64,000 nt of DNA from Tolypeutes matacus (GCA_026826555.1 JAKSZT010054308.1:1829115-1893114), one strand, 5' to 3'; positions 47,460 to 60,728 are shown, counted from the stretch's first letter. Numbers and translations: made by a program. The notes: a model not told the origin generated them from the letters alone.

Positions 47460-48485
47460 CAAAGCCATTAAGTGAGGCCAAGAGAGGTAGGAGACCATGT
47501 GGTAGAAGAGGTGGCATTAGCTCAGCCCAGAGCCAGAGTTTGAGAGGGGTAGGGAGGGTGCTCACATGGGGATAATTGTGGTCAGGCACAAGGAAGGAAT
47601 ACTGACTACCTATGGAGGGTTTTATCAAATATGTAAATATGTTGAGGATAAAGGGAGCCAGGTTTCTCATTGTCAGAGAAGGGAGTTACAAATATGAAAA
47701 GGGAGAAAGCTAGAATGAACCCTGTGGAATTTGAGGTATCCGTGTAAAATCATGTTTTTCATGTGTGTGTGTTTGGGTGTGTGTATATATGTTTATGTGT
47801 GAGTACACATATATTTTAAAACTTTATTATAACTCACTGAATAAAATAGGAATCCATGGGTCCACACTGATATAATAAGAAATTATTATCTATCGTAGAA
47901 TGAATATAGAGGAAATGTTGGAATTAGAAAATCCCACATGGCAACAAACATAAATGAATACAAAACTAGTGGGCAAAAGGTTGATGAGAAACTGGATATT
48001 TATTGTTTCAAAATATCTTCCACAAATAATTTTTAATTACAAAGAAATAAAGATTAACTTCACAGTGAAGAAACCTAGTAGAAACAAACTTAATTAAGTG
48101 TTTAAAGTTAACATTCACCAGAAAGGAGACAAATAAAAACCATGTATTCCTTGATAGGGTACAGTGAGAGGAATACAGTATCACTAGTGTGATATTCTGG
48201 GCAAAAATGTATAATCATGTTCTATGTCTGTGATCACTTCTGTGTTAATATCCCAATCATGATCGAACATGAAACAAACTCAAGTTGAAGAACATTCTAC
48301 AAAATAATTGCTCTGTAACCTTCAAAACTATCAAGGTCACAAGAGTCGTGAGAAGACTGAGGAATGGTTCCAGACTGAAGGAGACTAAAGAGATACGACA
48401 TTTAACTGCATCATGGATTGGATTCTTTGGCTATAAAGGACAATTTTTGAAATTTGAATGAGGTCTGAGGATTATATGCTAGTAA
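47460..48485. other. Intron, no gene; possible ancient LTR/LINE
   Basis: No exon or clear family. A short (TG)n stretch at 47760-47800. 47840-48420 has repeat-like composition but I could not name it. Confidence 0.35.
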
Positions 48486-48497
48486 TGTATCAATGTT

Positions 48498-48686
48498 TTT
48501 TTTTTGTTTTTTTTTAAAGATTTTATTTATTTATTCATTTATCCCCCCCTTGCTGCTTGTGCTCGCTGGGTCAGTTAACCACGCCATGCGGGCGGGCTTG
48601 CCTTCACCAGGAGGCCCCGGGAAGCGAACCCGGGGCCTCCCATATGGCAAACGGGAGCCCCACTGATTGAGCCACAGCCGCTTCCC
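48498..48686 (-). mobile_element. DAS SINE, full length
   Basis: Minus-strand copy with poly(T), CpG-rich tail and head ending 'gagccacagccgcttccc'. 12-bp duplication TGTATCAATGTT (48486-48497 and 48687-48698). Confidence 0.96.
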
Positions 48687-48699
48687 TGTATCAATGTTA

Positions 48700-49432
48700 A
48701 TCTCCTGATTTTGATAGTTGAATTGTGGTTATGCAAAAAAATGTTCTTGTTTGTAAGAAATATATAGTAGGAATGATGCCAGTGGGAATGGTGCAGTAAG
48801 GGCCTCTGAAAATCTCCTCCATAAAAGCAATGAGAACACTGACAAAAACTGTGAAAACAAACAAACAAAAACACTTTTCAGAACTCTGGTAATTAACCAA
48901 AAGCTTGTAACAATCCAGGGAGTATATGTCAGGAAAAATGACTGAATTTTGTGGTATTTGAACTTACCCTATTCCCATCTTCCTCTTCCCAGCTACCTAG
49001 GAGACTTGAAAATGACTAGTCTACAGTCATGGTGAAGACCAGCAGTCTAGAGGCCACTGGAGGGGCCAGAACAGAATTGGAGCTTTTACAAATCCCTATT
49101 CCCAGATAATTATTATTTGACCTGTCTGGCAGTTCCCTAGAGAATCCAACTTGCAGGGTGTGTCTTTATTGATCTGACTCAGGGCTCACCCAGTGCAAAC
49201 ATCCTTTTTCCCAAGGGCATTTGTCAAAAACAATCTTTGGCAGTTGTTCAACACTACAGCTGCCTGGAAAAATAATAACAGTTGGAGTAAACAATAGGCT
49301 GACCAAAATACTTAAAAGGAAAAACTGAGAAATAAGAGATCCATAGGGGGCTTTGAAAAGTTCCTATATATTCCTGGTGGTCTAGAAGGCCATACATATG
49401 CATAGGATTGTGCACTTAAAATCCAGTAGCAG
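48700..49432. other. Intron, possibly decayed L1 5' sequence
   Basis: 'ctccataaaagcaatgagaacactgac...' and 'ccttcccagctacctaggagac' suggest an old L1 5'UTR, but I cannot fix family or ends. No exon. Confidence 0.3.
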
Positions 49433-49808
49433 GAAAGTGGATGTGGCTCAGGCAGTTGGGACTTGCCTACCACATGGGAGGTCCTGAGTTCGGTTCCCAG
49501 GGCCTCCTAAAGAAGACGAGCAAGACATCAAGCTGATGAGACGGACTGGCACAGCGAGTTGATGCAACAAGATGATGCAATGAAGAGACACAAAAAGGAA
49601 ACACAATGAGAGACACAACAAGCAGGGAGCGGAGGTGGCTTGAGCAATTAGGTACCTCCCTCCCACATGGGATGGTCCCGGGTTTGGTTCCCGGTGCCTC
49701 CTAAAAAGAAGATGAGCACACAAAGAACAGACACAGAGAGCAGATAGTGAGTACAAAACAATGGGGCAGGGCAGGGGGGAATAAATAAAAATAAACCTTT
49801 AAAAAAAT
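49433..49808 (+). mobile_element. Long dimeric DAS SINE
   Basis: Two units ('aagtggatgtggctcaggcagtt' and 'gagcggaggtggcttgagcaatt'), each with a B box and purine tail; ends 'gggggaataaataaaaataaacc'. Confidence 0.9.
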
Positions 49809-49861
49809 AAAAAATATGACAAAAGCAAAAATAAAAAATAAGTAAATAATTAAAAAAATAA

Positions 49862-52800
49862 AATCTAGTAGCATATATAAAGGTTTATATACCATGACTA
49901 AGTAGGATTTATCCCAGGAATACAAGGGTATTTCCACATATGAAAATCAATCAATATAGTACACCACATAAGTAGAATGATGGAAAAAAACAACATGATT
50001 ATCTTAATTGATACAGAAAAGGCCTTTGACAAAATTTAATACCCCTTCATGATATAAACACTAAAAAATTAGGAAAAGAAGAAACTTCCTCACCATGATA
50101 AAGGCTACATATGGAAACCCATAGTTAAGTAATCATATTTAATGGTGAAAGACTAAAAGTTTTTTTTATCCCTAAGATCAGCAATAAGACAAAGAAGCCA
50201 GTGATTACTACTTCCATTCCACATAGTACTGAAATTCTAGCCAGAGCAATTAGGCAAGAAAAAAGAAAGAAAAGGCATTAAAATCTATAAACAAGAAGTA
50301 AAGATATCTCTATTAGTAGAAAACATGATCTTAGAAAATCCTAAAGAATCCACAAAAAACTGTGAGAGCTAATAAATGAATTCAGCAACATTTCAAGATA
50401 CAAAATCAACACTCAAAAATCAGTAGTGTTTCTATATAACTAGCAATGAAGACTCCAGAAAGGAAATTAAGAAAACACAATCCATTTAGAATGACATAAA
50501 AAAAATTAAATACTTAGGAATAAATTTAACCAAGAGGGCATAAGAAGTCTATACTAAAAACAACAAAATATTGCTGAAAGAAATTAAAGAAGACCTAAAT
50601 AAATGGAACAATATCCCATATCCATGGATTAGAAGACTTAATATTGATGAGATTACAATACTACGCACAATGATATACAGATTCAATGCAATTTCTATCA
50701 AATATCCCATGGCATTTTTTTTGCAGAAATAGAAAAACAAATCCTAAAGTTCACTGGAATTTCAAAGGTCATCAACTAGCCAAAACAATCTTGAAAAAGA
50801 ACAAAGTTGGAGGACTCATTATTCTGTTTCAAAACTTTACAAAGCTACAGAAAACAAAATAGTGTGGTACTGGCATAAGCATATAAATATAGAACAATGG
50901 AATAGAATTGAGAGTTCAGAAATAAACCCTCACATATATGGTCAATTGAATTTTGGTGAAATATCATACAATGTATCAAAACATATAGATGCAATTTGTA
51001 TAAACAGTAACAAAGAAAGGGAGAGGAGATGGAACTAATGAGAAGGAAAGGTTTGTATACCATTGAAATTAAGTTGGTATTAATCCAAATTGATTGTCAA
51101 AATTAAGATGTTAATTTTAATCTTCAGGGCAACCATTAAGGAAATAACTCAAAATAATATAGTTAAAGAAAGGACAAGGGAATTAAAATGGTACATTAGA
51201 AAATCTCTAACACTCAAGAAGGCGAAATGAAGGAACAGAGGAACAAAAAAGACAAAATAAAACAAATAGCAAAATGGCAGATGTAAATTCTACTTTACAG
51301 TAATTATACTAAATGTAAATGGATTGAACATCCTAATCAAAAGGCAGAGATTAGCAAAATGGATGAAAACATGATCCAACTATGTGCTGCATACAAGAGA
51401 CAAACTTCAGACTCAAAGACACAAACAGATTAAAAGTACAAGGATGAAAATATATATGCCATGAAAATAGTAATCAAAAGGGAGCTGGTGTGGCTACACT
51501 ATTATCAGACAAAACAGACTTTAAGGCAAAAAATGTTACTAGAGACAAAAGACAATTTAAAATGGTAAAAATGTCAATCTATCAAGAATATATATAAATA
51601 ATGAACATGTATGCACCTAAAAGAGCCCCAAAATATATGAAGCAAAACTGACAGATTTGAAGGGAGAAACAGACTATTCAACTTCAATAGTTGGCAACTT
51701 CAATACCCACATTCAATAATAGATAGAAGAACCAGACAGAAGATGAACAAAGAATTAGAACACTTGAACAACACTAAAAACCAATTAGACTGAACAGCCA
51801 TCCATAGAACATTCTAATTTTCAATAGCAGAATATATTCTCAAGTAAAAAAGGAACATTCTAAAAGGTAGGTCATATGTTAGGCCTTAAAACAAGTCACA
51901 ATAAATTTTTTTTTCTTTGTTTGTAAGACATCTATTCAGATTTCTATTTCTTTTTTAGTCAGTTTCAGTAGTTTGTGTCTTTCTAAAAAATTTTCCATTT
52001 CATCTAAATTACATAACTTGCTGACATAGAATTGTTCCTAGTATTCTCCTTTTTTGTTTCTGTAAGGTTGCTAGTCATGTCCCCTCTTTCAATTTTGATT
52101 TAGTAGTTTGAATTCTTTTGCATTTTCTTGGTCAGTCTATCTAAGTGATTGTAATTTTTTAAAAAGATTTATTTATTTATTTATCTCCCACCCATCCCCG
52201 CCTCATTGCTCTGTGCAACGAGGATTGAAATCATATTAAGTATGTTCTCTGACCACATGGAATGATATTAGAAATCAGTAACAGAAAGAAATTTGTGATA
52301 CTTACAAATATATGGATATTAAACAATACCTTCCTAAATAACAAATGGGTCAGAGAAAAAAATCACAAGGGAACTTAGAAAATACTTTGGGATGAATTAA
52401 ACAAAATAAAACATACCAGAACTTATGGGATGCAGTGAAAAGTGCTTAGAGGAAACTTTATAACTGTAAACAAGAACAAAGATCTCAAATCAATAACCTA
52501 TACTTCCACCATAAGAAGCTAGAAAAAGATGAGCAAACTAAACCCAAATCAGGGAGATGGAAGGAAATAATGATTGGAGCAAAAATAAATGATATAAAGA
52601 ATAGAAAAACAATAGAGAAAAATCAATGAAACCGAAAGTTGGATCTTTGAAAAGATCAACAATATTAAAAATTTTATCTAGACTGACTTGGGAAAAAAAA
52701 GAGAAGACTAAAATTACTAAAATCAGGATTGAAAGAGGAGACATTAGTGTTTACTTTACAGAAATAAAAAGGATTATAAAGGAAAACTATGAAAAATTGT

Positions 52801-53444
52801 GTGCTCCTATAGATAACCTAGATGAAATGGACACATTTCCAGAATAACACAAACTACCAAAACTAACTCAAGAAGAAATAAAAATATGAATAGACCTATA
52901 ACAAGTAAAGATATTGAATTGATAGTTTTTAAAAACTTCCCACAAGAAAAACCTAGGACCAGAGCTTCACTGGTGACTTCTACCAAATATTTAAAGAAGA
53001 ATTAATAGCAATGATTCACAAACTCTTCCAAAAAAATAGAAGCAACAGAAACACTTCAACTTATTCAATGAGACCCCTAATATCCTGATACCCAAACCAA
53101 AGTTTATAAGAAAACTATAGAACAATATCTCATATGAAGAAATATGTAATAAAATATTAGCAAACAGGATCCAGCAGTACATAAAAAGAATTATATACCA
53201 TGACCAGGTGGCATGTATCCCAGAAATGCAAGGTTGGTTCAACACATGAAAATCAGTCAATGTAATATACCATTTTAATAAAGTAAAGGAAAAAGCACAT
53301 GACTATCTCATGACACACAGAAAAAGTATCTGAAAAAATCCAACACCTTTTCATGATAAAAACACTCTATAAACTAGGAATATAGGTGAACTTCCTCAAA
53401 CTGATAAAGGCCACCTATTAAAAAATCCCAGTCAAAAGCCCAGG
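49862..53444 (+). mobile_element. Old L1 pieces (ORF2), plus orientation
   Basis: At least two L1 copies: 49862-50945 (RT to 3' region) and 50946-53444 (endonuclease/RT region from 'ctaatcaaaaggcagagattagc' on). All frames broken. A minus-strand L1 fragment lies at 51903-52155 and a SINE tail fragment at 52157-52222. Confidence 0.75.
51903..52155 (-). mobile_element. Minus-strand L1 ORF2 fragment inside plus-strand L1
   Basis: 'agtttgtgtctttctaaaaaattttccatttcatctaaatt' is reversed L1 ORF2 sequence, interrupting the plus-strand L1 that resumes at about 52224. Confidence 0.6.
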
Positions 53445-54883
53445 ACTTAGAAAAATTCCTAGGAATGTATGAAAAACCTACACTGACCCTAGAAAAAATA
53501 GAAGACCTCAACAAACCAATCACAAGTAAAGAGATTGAAACAGTCAAACAACTTCCCAAAATGAAAAGCCCAGGGCCAAGTGGTTTCACAGGTGAGTTCT
53601 ACCAAGCATCAAAGAAGATTTAACACCAATCTTACTCAAACTCTTCCAAAAAATTGAACAAGAAGGAACGCTACCAAATTCATTCTATGAAGTCAATATC
53701 ACCTTAATACCAAAGCCAGATAAAGATATTATGAAAAAAGAAAATGTAGTACAGCCCCATTTCCCTAACGAATATGAATGCAAAAATCTTCAACAAAATA
53801 CTTGCTAATTGAATCCAACAACACATTAAAAGAATTATTCATCATGATCAAGTGGGTTTTATACCAGGCACACAAGGGTGGTTCAACACAAGAAAATCAA
53901 TCAGCATAATACACATTCATAAATGAAAGAAGAAAAATCACATGATCCTATCAATTGACACAGAAAAGGCATTTGACAAAATACAGCATCCTTTCTTGAT
54001 AAAAATACTACAAAAGAAAGGAATTGAAGGAAACTTTTTCAATATGATAAAGGCCATATATGAAAAACCCACAGCTAACACTGTACTCAGTGGTGAAAGA
54101 CTGAAAGTTTTCCCATTGAGATCCAGAACAAGACAAGGATGCCCACAGTCACCATTGTTGTTCAAAACAGTTATGTAAGAGATTCTAGCTAGACCAACCA
54201 AACAAGAAAAAGAAAAAAAAAGGCATCTAAATAGAAAAGGAAGAAGTAAAACTTTTGCTATTCACAGATGATATGATCCCATACCTAGAAAGTTCCAAAA
54301 AATCTACAACAAAGTTGTTAGAGCTAATAAATGATTTCAGTAGAGTGGCAGGATACAAGATTAATATGCAAAAATCAATGGTGTTTCTATATACTAGTAA
54401 GGCACAATCTGGAAAGGAAGTCAGGAAAAAATTCCATTTATAATAGTGACTAAAAGAATCAAATATTTAGGAATAAACCTAACCAATGATGTAAAGGACT
54501 TATATTCAGAAAACTACAATGCACTGCTAAAATAAATTTTAAAAGGCCTAAATAAATGGAAAAACATTCTGTGCTCATGGACTGGAAGACTAAATGTTAA
54601 GATGTCAATTCTACCCAAATTGATATACAGATTCAATGCAATCCCAATAAAATTCCACCAGCATTTTTAAAAGAAATGGAAAACACAATTATCAAATTTG
54701 TTTCTGAATAGCCAGAAATATCTTAAAAAGGAAGAGCAAAGTTGGAGGGCTCTCACTTCCAGACTTTAAATAATATTACTTAGCTACAGTGGTAAAAACA
54801 GCATGGTACTGGCATAAAGATAGACACATAGACCATGGAACCAAACTAATAGTTCAGAAACAGACCTTCATATCTACGGGCAA

Positions 54884-55225
54884 GTGATTTTTTTTTTTTT
54901 AAAGATTTATTTTTATTTATTTACGATGCCCTCCCCGAGATGGTTCTCTTGTCTGTCTGCTGATTGTTTGCTCACTTTCTCCAGGAGGCACCAGGAACTG
55001 AACCTGGGACCTTCCACATGGGAGGCAAGTGCCCAGTGACTTGAGCCACATTTGCTCCCCACAGGCTGCAGCATCTGCTGGCTTGTGGCATCTGCTCATT
55101 TAGGCGTCTGCTCATTGCAGTGGGTGTGGCATCTGCTCATCCTCTTTAGTAGGCACTGGGACCCAAACCTGGGACCTCCCATGTGGTGGGTGGGCACTCA
55201 ATTAGTTGAGCCACATCCACTTCCC
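54884..55225 (-). mobile_element. Long dimeric DAS SINE, minus
   Basis: Two reversed units ('caggaactgaacctgggacc...cttgagccacatttgctcccc' and 'gacccaaacctgggacctccc...gttgagccacatccacttccc') with a 'gcatctgctcat' repeat between them. Same type as 58675. Confidence 0.9.
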
Positions 55226-56244
55226 ATGGCCAAATGATTTTTGACAAGGCTGTCAAACCCACCCAGCTGGGGCAGAACAGTCTATTCAACAAATGGTGCT
55301 GGGAGAACTGGATATCCATATCCAAAAGAAAGAAAGAGGACCCCTATCTCACACCTTACACAAAAATTAACTCAAAATGGACAAAAGACCTAAATATAAA
55401 AGCTAGGACCATAAAGTTCCTAGAAGAAAATCTAGGGAAACATTTTCAAGACCTGGTGGTAGGCGGTGAGTTCTTAAACTTTACACCAAAAGCATGAGCA
55501 ATGAAAGAAAACATGGATAAATGAGACCTCCTCAAAGTTAAGCACTTTTTGATTCAAAGGACTTCATGAAGAAGGTGAAAAGGCAGCCCACTCAATGGGA
55601 GGAAATATTTGGAAATCACATATCTGATAAAGGTTTGATTTCCATTCTATATTAAGAGATTATACAACCCAACAATAAAAGAGCAAGCAATCCAATTTAA
55701 AAATGGGTAAAAGACTTATACAGACATTTCTCCAAAGAGGAAATACATAATGGCCAAAAAGCACAGGAAAAAATGTTCAATATCACTAGCTATAAGGGCA
55801 ATGCAAATCAAAATGACAATGAGATATCATCTTACACCACGTAGAATGCCCATTATTAAAAAAAAAACAACAGAAAACAATAAGTGTTGGAGATGAGGTA
55901 GAGAAATAGGAACACTCTTTCACTGTTGGTGGGAATGTAAAATGATGCAGCCTCAGTGGAAGACAGTTTGGTGGTTCCTCAGGAAGCTAAATTTAGAACT
56001 GACATATGGTCTGACAATTCTTCTACTAGGAATATATCCAGAAGAACTGAAAACTGTGATGTGAACAGACATTTGCATACCCATGTTCATAGCAGCGTTA
56101 TTCACAACTACCAAAAGATGGAAACAACCCAAGTGTCTATCAACCAATGAATGGATAAACAAAATATGGTATATACATACGATGGAATATTATGCTGCTG
56201 TAAGAAATGAAATTGGGACAAATATGATAACATGAGTGAATCTT

Positions 56245-56433
56245 TTTTTTTTTTTTTTTTTTTTTTAAAGATTTTATTTATTTATTCATCGCCCCCTTGC
56301 TGCTTGTGCTCGCTGGGTCAGCCAACCACGCCATGCGGGCGGGCCTGCCTTCACCAGGAGGCCCCGGGAACCGAACCCGGGGCCTCCCATATGGTAAACG
56401 GGAGCCCTACTGATTGAGCCACAGCCGCTTCCC
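56245..56433 (-). mobile_element. DAS SINE, full length
   Basis: Poly(T), 'aaagattttatttatttattc', CpG-rich tail and head. Perfect 16-bp duplication AACATGAGTGAATCTT (56229-56244 and 56434-56449) in L1 3' sequence. Confidence 0.96.
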
Positions 56434-56526
56434 AACATGAGTGAATCTTGAAGACACTATGCTAAGTGAAATAATCCAGATATTGCATCATCTCACTAAT
56501 ATGAACTAAATATGAAGAATAAATGC

Positions 56527-56705
56527 CAGTGCGGTAACGCAACTGATCCCGGAGAAGCCGGCAGGAGCCCCGGGGAGAGTTCTCTTTTCTTTGTGAAGGG
56601 CAGGGCGCCCTGGAATGGGTTCGCCCCGAGAGAGGGGCCCGTGCCAAAAAAAAAAAAAAAATTATTTTAAAAAAATAAAAAAGAAAAAAAGAGAGGAAAA
56701 AAAAA
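56527..56705 (+). pseudogene. Retroposed 28S rRNA fragment with A-rich tail
   Basis: 56527-56645 (119 nt: 'cagtgcggtaacgcaactga', 'tcccggagaagccggcagga', ..., 'agagaggggcccgtgcc') is nearly identical to a conserved internal stretch of mammalian 28S rRNA. It is followed by a 60-nt A-rich tail and flanked by a 12-bp duplication AAGAATAAATGC (56515-56526 and 56706-56717). These are the marks of L1-mediated target-primed insertion of an rRNA piece. Too short to be an rRNA gene. Confidence 0.95.
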
Positions 56706-56870
56706 AAGAATAAATGCATGGAGTCAAAACCTAGAGTATAGGTTATTAGGAGATAAGAGGAGGGCTGAGAAGGAGTACTGATACTTAATGTATGTAGAAG
56801 TTTTTATTAACTTGACTGTAAAAGTGTAGAAATGGATAGAGTTGATGGTAACACATTATATTGAGTAGAA

Positions 56871-57395
56871 CTAATGCAGCTGGTTTACAAATGGGATTGT
56901 GGCTGAGAAGGGTAGTCTAGGGATGTAAATGTCAATTGAAAGAAAGCTAGAAAATAATCTAAGGAACGAATAACATAGTGAACCCAGAGGTGAATGAGAA
57001 TTGTGGTTATTAGTACAAGTATAAGAATGACCTTCTATGAGCTAGAACAAATGTACATCACTATTGCAAGGTAGTAAGAATGTGGAGAAGAATGGGAAAA
57101 ATACAATCAATATAATCTATGGAGTATAGTTAACAGTAATAATTTAATATTCTTTCAACAATGCTAAAGATGTACTGTGTTAATAATAGGGGGGTGTGGA
57201 AAAAATATGCCAAATGTACACTATAGCCCATAGTTAGTGTTAATAGTCTGATATTATCTCATAATACGTAACAAATGTTTCACAATAATGTAGTGTATTG
57301 GTGGAGGACTGTTGCATGGGAATTCCACACACATACATGATGTTCTGTAAGTTCACAACATCTCTAATAAAAAAATATATATATATATATAACCC
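56871..57395. other. L1-like 3' or repeat sequence, unassigned
   Basis: 'tgccaaatgtacactatagcccatagttagtg' and 'gtaacaaatgtttcacaataatg' distantly resemble the end of the unknown-class repeat at 15480-15540. Ends in (TA)n at 57375. No gene. Confidence 0.35.
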
Positions 57396-57860
57396 AGTCA
57401 TCATCATATTTAATGTTGAAAGACTAAAAGCTTTCCCCCTAAGTTCTAGAATAAGACAAAGACAAATGCTCCCAAGAAGGAAGAAGAAAGGAAGAAAGAA
57501 GTAAAGCTATATTATAGATAACATAATCTTATATATAGAAAACTCTATGGAATCCCCTAAAAAGCAATTAGAACTAATAAACAAGTTCAGCAATACTGCA
57601 GTATATAAGATCAATGTACAAAATCAGCTGTATTTCTATACATTAGCAATGAATAATCTGAAAACAAAATTAATGAAACAATTTCATTTATGATAGTTTG
57701 AAAAATAAAATATTTGTTATAATAAATCTAACAAAAGAAGTACAAGACTTGTATACTGAAAACTATAAAATGTTGAAAGAAATTAAAGATCTAAATAAAC
57801 GTAAAGACATCTCATGCTTATGAATCAGAAGACCTAATATATTGTTAAGATGAATATTGT

Positions 57861-58112
57861 TGGGAAGCAGATGTGGCTCAATCGATAGGGCTCCCGTTTA
57901 CCATATGGGAGGTCCTGGGTTTGTTTCCCAGGGCCTCCTGGTGAGGGCAGGCTGGCCCGCGTGGCGTGGTGAGCTGATGCAGCGGGACGACCCAGCAGGG
58001 GGATACAAGCAGACACAGAAGAATGCACAGCAGATGGACACAGCGAGCACAAGCATCAAGGGGGGATAAATAAATAAATAAATAAATAAAATCTTTAAAG
58101 AAAAAAAAAAAA
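57861..58112 (+). mobile_element. Long-tailed DAS SINE
   Basis: Head 'gggaagcagatgtggctcaatc', B box 'gggtttgtttccc' (diverged), extended tail with 'cacagcgagcacaagca', (aaat)n and poly(A). 14-bp duplication AAGATGAATATTGT (57847-57860 and 58113-58126). Confidence 0.96.
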
Positions 58113-58214
58113 AAGATGAATATTGTCCCCCAGCTGATCTATAGATTCAATGCAATCCCTATAAAAACCCCTGCTGGCTCCTTTGCAGATATTGAAAAGT
58201 TGTTTCTAAAATTC

Positions 58215-58470
58215 ATATAGCAGATATGTTCAGCAGGGGAAACAGAGAGATTGAGAGGTGAAGAATTTTCTTGTTTGTCTGTTTTTTGTTTATTATTATT
58301 ATTGAAATAATGAAAATGCTCTAATAATGACTGAGGTAATGAATGCAAAACTATATGATTATACCAAATACCATTTATTGTACACTTTGGATGAATTGTA
58401 TGCTTTATTAATATGTATCAATAAAATTGATTTGTTAAAAAACAACAGCAACAGAAAACTACAAAAAAAA
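58215..58470 (+). mobile_element. L1 3'UTR end fragment
   Basis: Matches 26370-26610 closely and ends in an A-rich tail; inserted in the L1 ORF2 relic ('ttcatatag' / 'gtcatatgg' flanks). Confidence 0.65.
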
Positions 58471-58674
58471 AGTCATATGGAAATGCAAAGGACTCAGAAT
58501 AGCCAAAACAATCTTGAAAAAGAACAAAGTTGGAGGATTCACACTTCCAAATTTCAAAACTTACTAAAAGGCTACAATAATCAAGACAGTGTGGTACTGG
58601 TGTAAGTACAGACATATAGAGCAATGAGAATCCTGACATAAACACATACATCTACAGTCAATTGAATTTTTTAA

Positions 58675-59023
58675 AAAAGATTTATCTTAGTTACTTTATT
58701 CTTCTTTATTTACCCCTCCCCCCCTCCCCAATGGTTATCTTGTCTGTCTGCTCATTGTTTACTCGCCTTCTTTAAGAGGCACCGGGAACCGAACCTGGGA
58801 CCTCCCATATGAGAGGCGAGTACCCAGTGGCCTGAGCCACATCCACTTCCCATGGGCTGTGGTATCTGCTATCTTGTGGCATCTGCTCATTGTGGTGGGG
58901 GCGGTGTCTAGCTCATTGCAGTGGGGGTGGTGTTTGTCTTCTTTTAGGAGGCACTGGGACCCAAACCTGGGACCTCCCATGTGGTAGGCAGGTGCCCAAC
59001 TGATTGAGCCACATCCGCTTTCC
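58675..59023 (-). mobile_element. Long dimeric DAS SINE, minus
   Basis: Two reversed units joined by 'ggcatctgctcattg' repeats, as at 54884. Heads end 'gagccacatccacttccc' and 'gagccacatccgctttccc'. Confidence 0.9.
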
Positions 59024-59100
59024 CAGTCAATAGATTTTTGACAGGGATACCAATGCCACTCAATGAGAAAAGAATATTTCAATTGAAAAAAAGACATTGA

Positions 59101-59990
59101 ATGAGAATGACACTACAGGGATAACTTTTATTCTGCTCCACTCTCAGTGCTTTTTAAAAAAGTGGATCCATTCATCATGATCTTTTCACTGGGATGGCTA
59201 GCTATAAGTTGTCAACCTGGGGCTGCAGCAGCTGTCTAAGTGGCAAATTAACCTGAGAATAAAGCCAACACAAGGAAAGTGAAACTGACTGAAAGAATGG
59301 CACAATTCAGCCTCTTTCTGCAGCAGTGTGCTTCCCTCTACCACCATCCTCACTTTGACCTCAAACTTCATTCCTGCTACTGATGCCTCCTACTTGTGAC
59401 TTCTTCCTGCATTTCCTATTTCCACTGAAGCCAGGAAAACCTCTCTTTAAGAGAAGGCTCTTTAAACAAAAGATCTGAAGGGCTCCTGTTAACTTCCACT
59501 TTCTAATGATAGCCATCATTACCAGCAATAATAAGGAAAACAAACATGGGGACAGATATCTTTCTTGAGTCCAGGCCTGCACTGGAATATAGTGCAAACA
59601 AAAACTCCACCCTCATGAAATGCTTGCCTTTGGCCTTCTTAATGAAGATATAAAGGCACATCCTCCAATTTACAATCCAGCTACTTGATGAGAATTCTAT
59701 GTTTTCATCAAAAAACCAACTCTGCTGTTATAAGTGAAAGCTTGTTAATTTAGAACACTAGAGAGTCAGAAGATTTCACAGATGGAGAGAACTTTCAAGG
59801 TAATCTAATACTCTTTCCAGATAAGGGAACTGGGACAGAGAAAGGGAAGTGACCAGCCCAAATGCCATGGGAAAAGAAAGGAAATACTTTCCTTTCTTTT
59901 GGCTGGAAAGTAATACTATGTATATTCAGGGCCCCAAAACCCAACCATGACCACACTGCAAACCATTCTCCTTTGCATGAAAAAAGACAA
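59101..59990. other. Intron with MIR-like remnant, no gene
   Basis: 59795-59860 ('ctttccagataagggaactgggacagagaaagggaagtgaccagccc') resembles MIR-type sequence. The remainder is unassigned; no conserved exon. Confidence 0.45.
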
Positions 59991-59992
59991 AG

Positions 59993-60325
59993 CTGGGAAG
60001 TAGATGTGGCTCAAGCAGTTCGGTGCCAACCTACCACATGGGAGGTCCTGGGTTCGGTTCCTACTGCCTCTTAGAGAGGACAAGCAATACAGTGAGCTGA
60101 TGCAACAAGATGACACAACGAAGAGACACAGTGAGGAAATACAATGAGAGACACAATAGGAGGGAGCAGAGGTGGCTCAAGCCATTGGGCACCTCCCTTC
60201 CACATGGGAGGTCCCAGGTTTGGTTTCCCATGCCTCCAAAAATAAAGAAGACACACACCAAACAAACAGACACAGAGAGGAGACAGCAAGAACAAACAAG
60301 GAGGAGGGGAGGAAAAAAAAAAAAA
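59993..60325 (+). mobile_element. Long dimeric DAS SINE
   Basis: Units 'gggaagtagatgtggctcaagcagtt' and 'agcagaggtggctcaagccatt', B boxes 'gggttcggttcc' and 'ggtttggtttccc', poly(A). Flanks share AAAAAAGACAA. Confidence 0.9.
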
Positions 60326-60728
60326 AAAAAAAGACAATGGTACCTTTCAAGCTTCTAGCAAATAGTCTTTGAACTCTTCCTTTGGATAAAGAGCATGTTA
60401 GGAACCATGAAGGAGAAAAAAAGAAATATCCAACTCTATTTACCCTCAAAATGCATAAAATCTAACTGGTACCTACAATATTCTTAGTAATAAATGAGAA
60501 GAAGAGGAAAAAGGGAAGGTTTTGTGAATGAGACACAAAATGAGCAGGCTCTTCTCAAAGAAGCTGGATATAGAGGGGCAGATTTGAAGAGGGACTTCTA
60601 TTTAGCCAAGTCACCATTGTAAAAAGCCTTCAATATTTTTCTTCTTTTATTTATTATTCCTACCTTTTCTGCTTCAAACAGGATTTGCAGCAGCTAAAAG
60701 TCGCTTCAGAATTCAAAAAGTTAATATA
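60326..60728. other. Intron, nothing recognised
   Basis: 400 bases of AT-rich sequence without a conserved exon or a recognisable repeat. Confidence 0.4.

Larger units (their letters stand above)
53445..56870 (+). mobile_element. L1 ORF2 to 3'UTR, plus orientation, with three insertions
   Basis: ORF2 reverse-transcriptase relics 53942-54178 ([20 protein letters not shown], and [14 protein letters not shown]) and 54255-54443, where the catalytic motif reads LLFTDDMI in place of the usual FADD. Later ORF2 at 55234-55497, then 3' end. Broken by SINEs at 54884 and 56245 and by a 28S rRNA retrocopy at 56527. Confidence 0.85.
57396..59100 (+). mobile_element. L1 ORF2 fragment, plus, with three insertions
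   Basis: 'gaaagactaaaagctttccccctaagttc' onward is L1 ORF2 after the RT core. Interrupted by a SINE at 57861, an L1 3'UTR fragment at 58215 and a dimeric SINE at 58675; ends near 59100. Confidence 0.78.

Noticed and set aside
56527..56645. Possible rRNA gene
   Set aside because: Only 119 nt of a roughly 5-kb 28S rRNA, with poly(A) and target duplications; it is a retrocopy.
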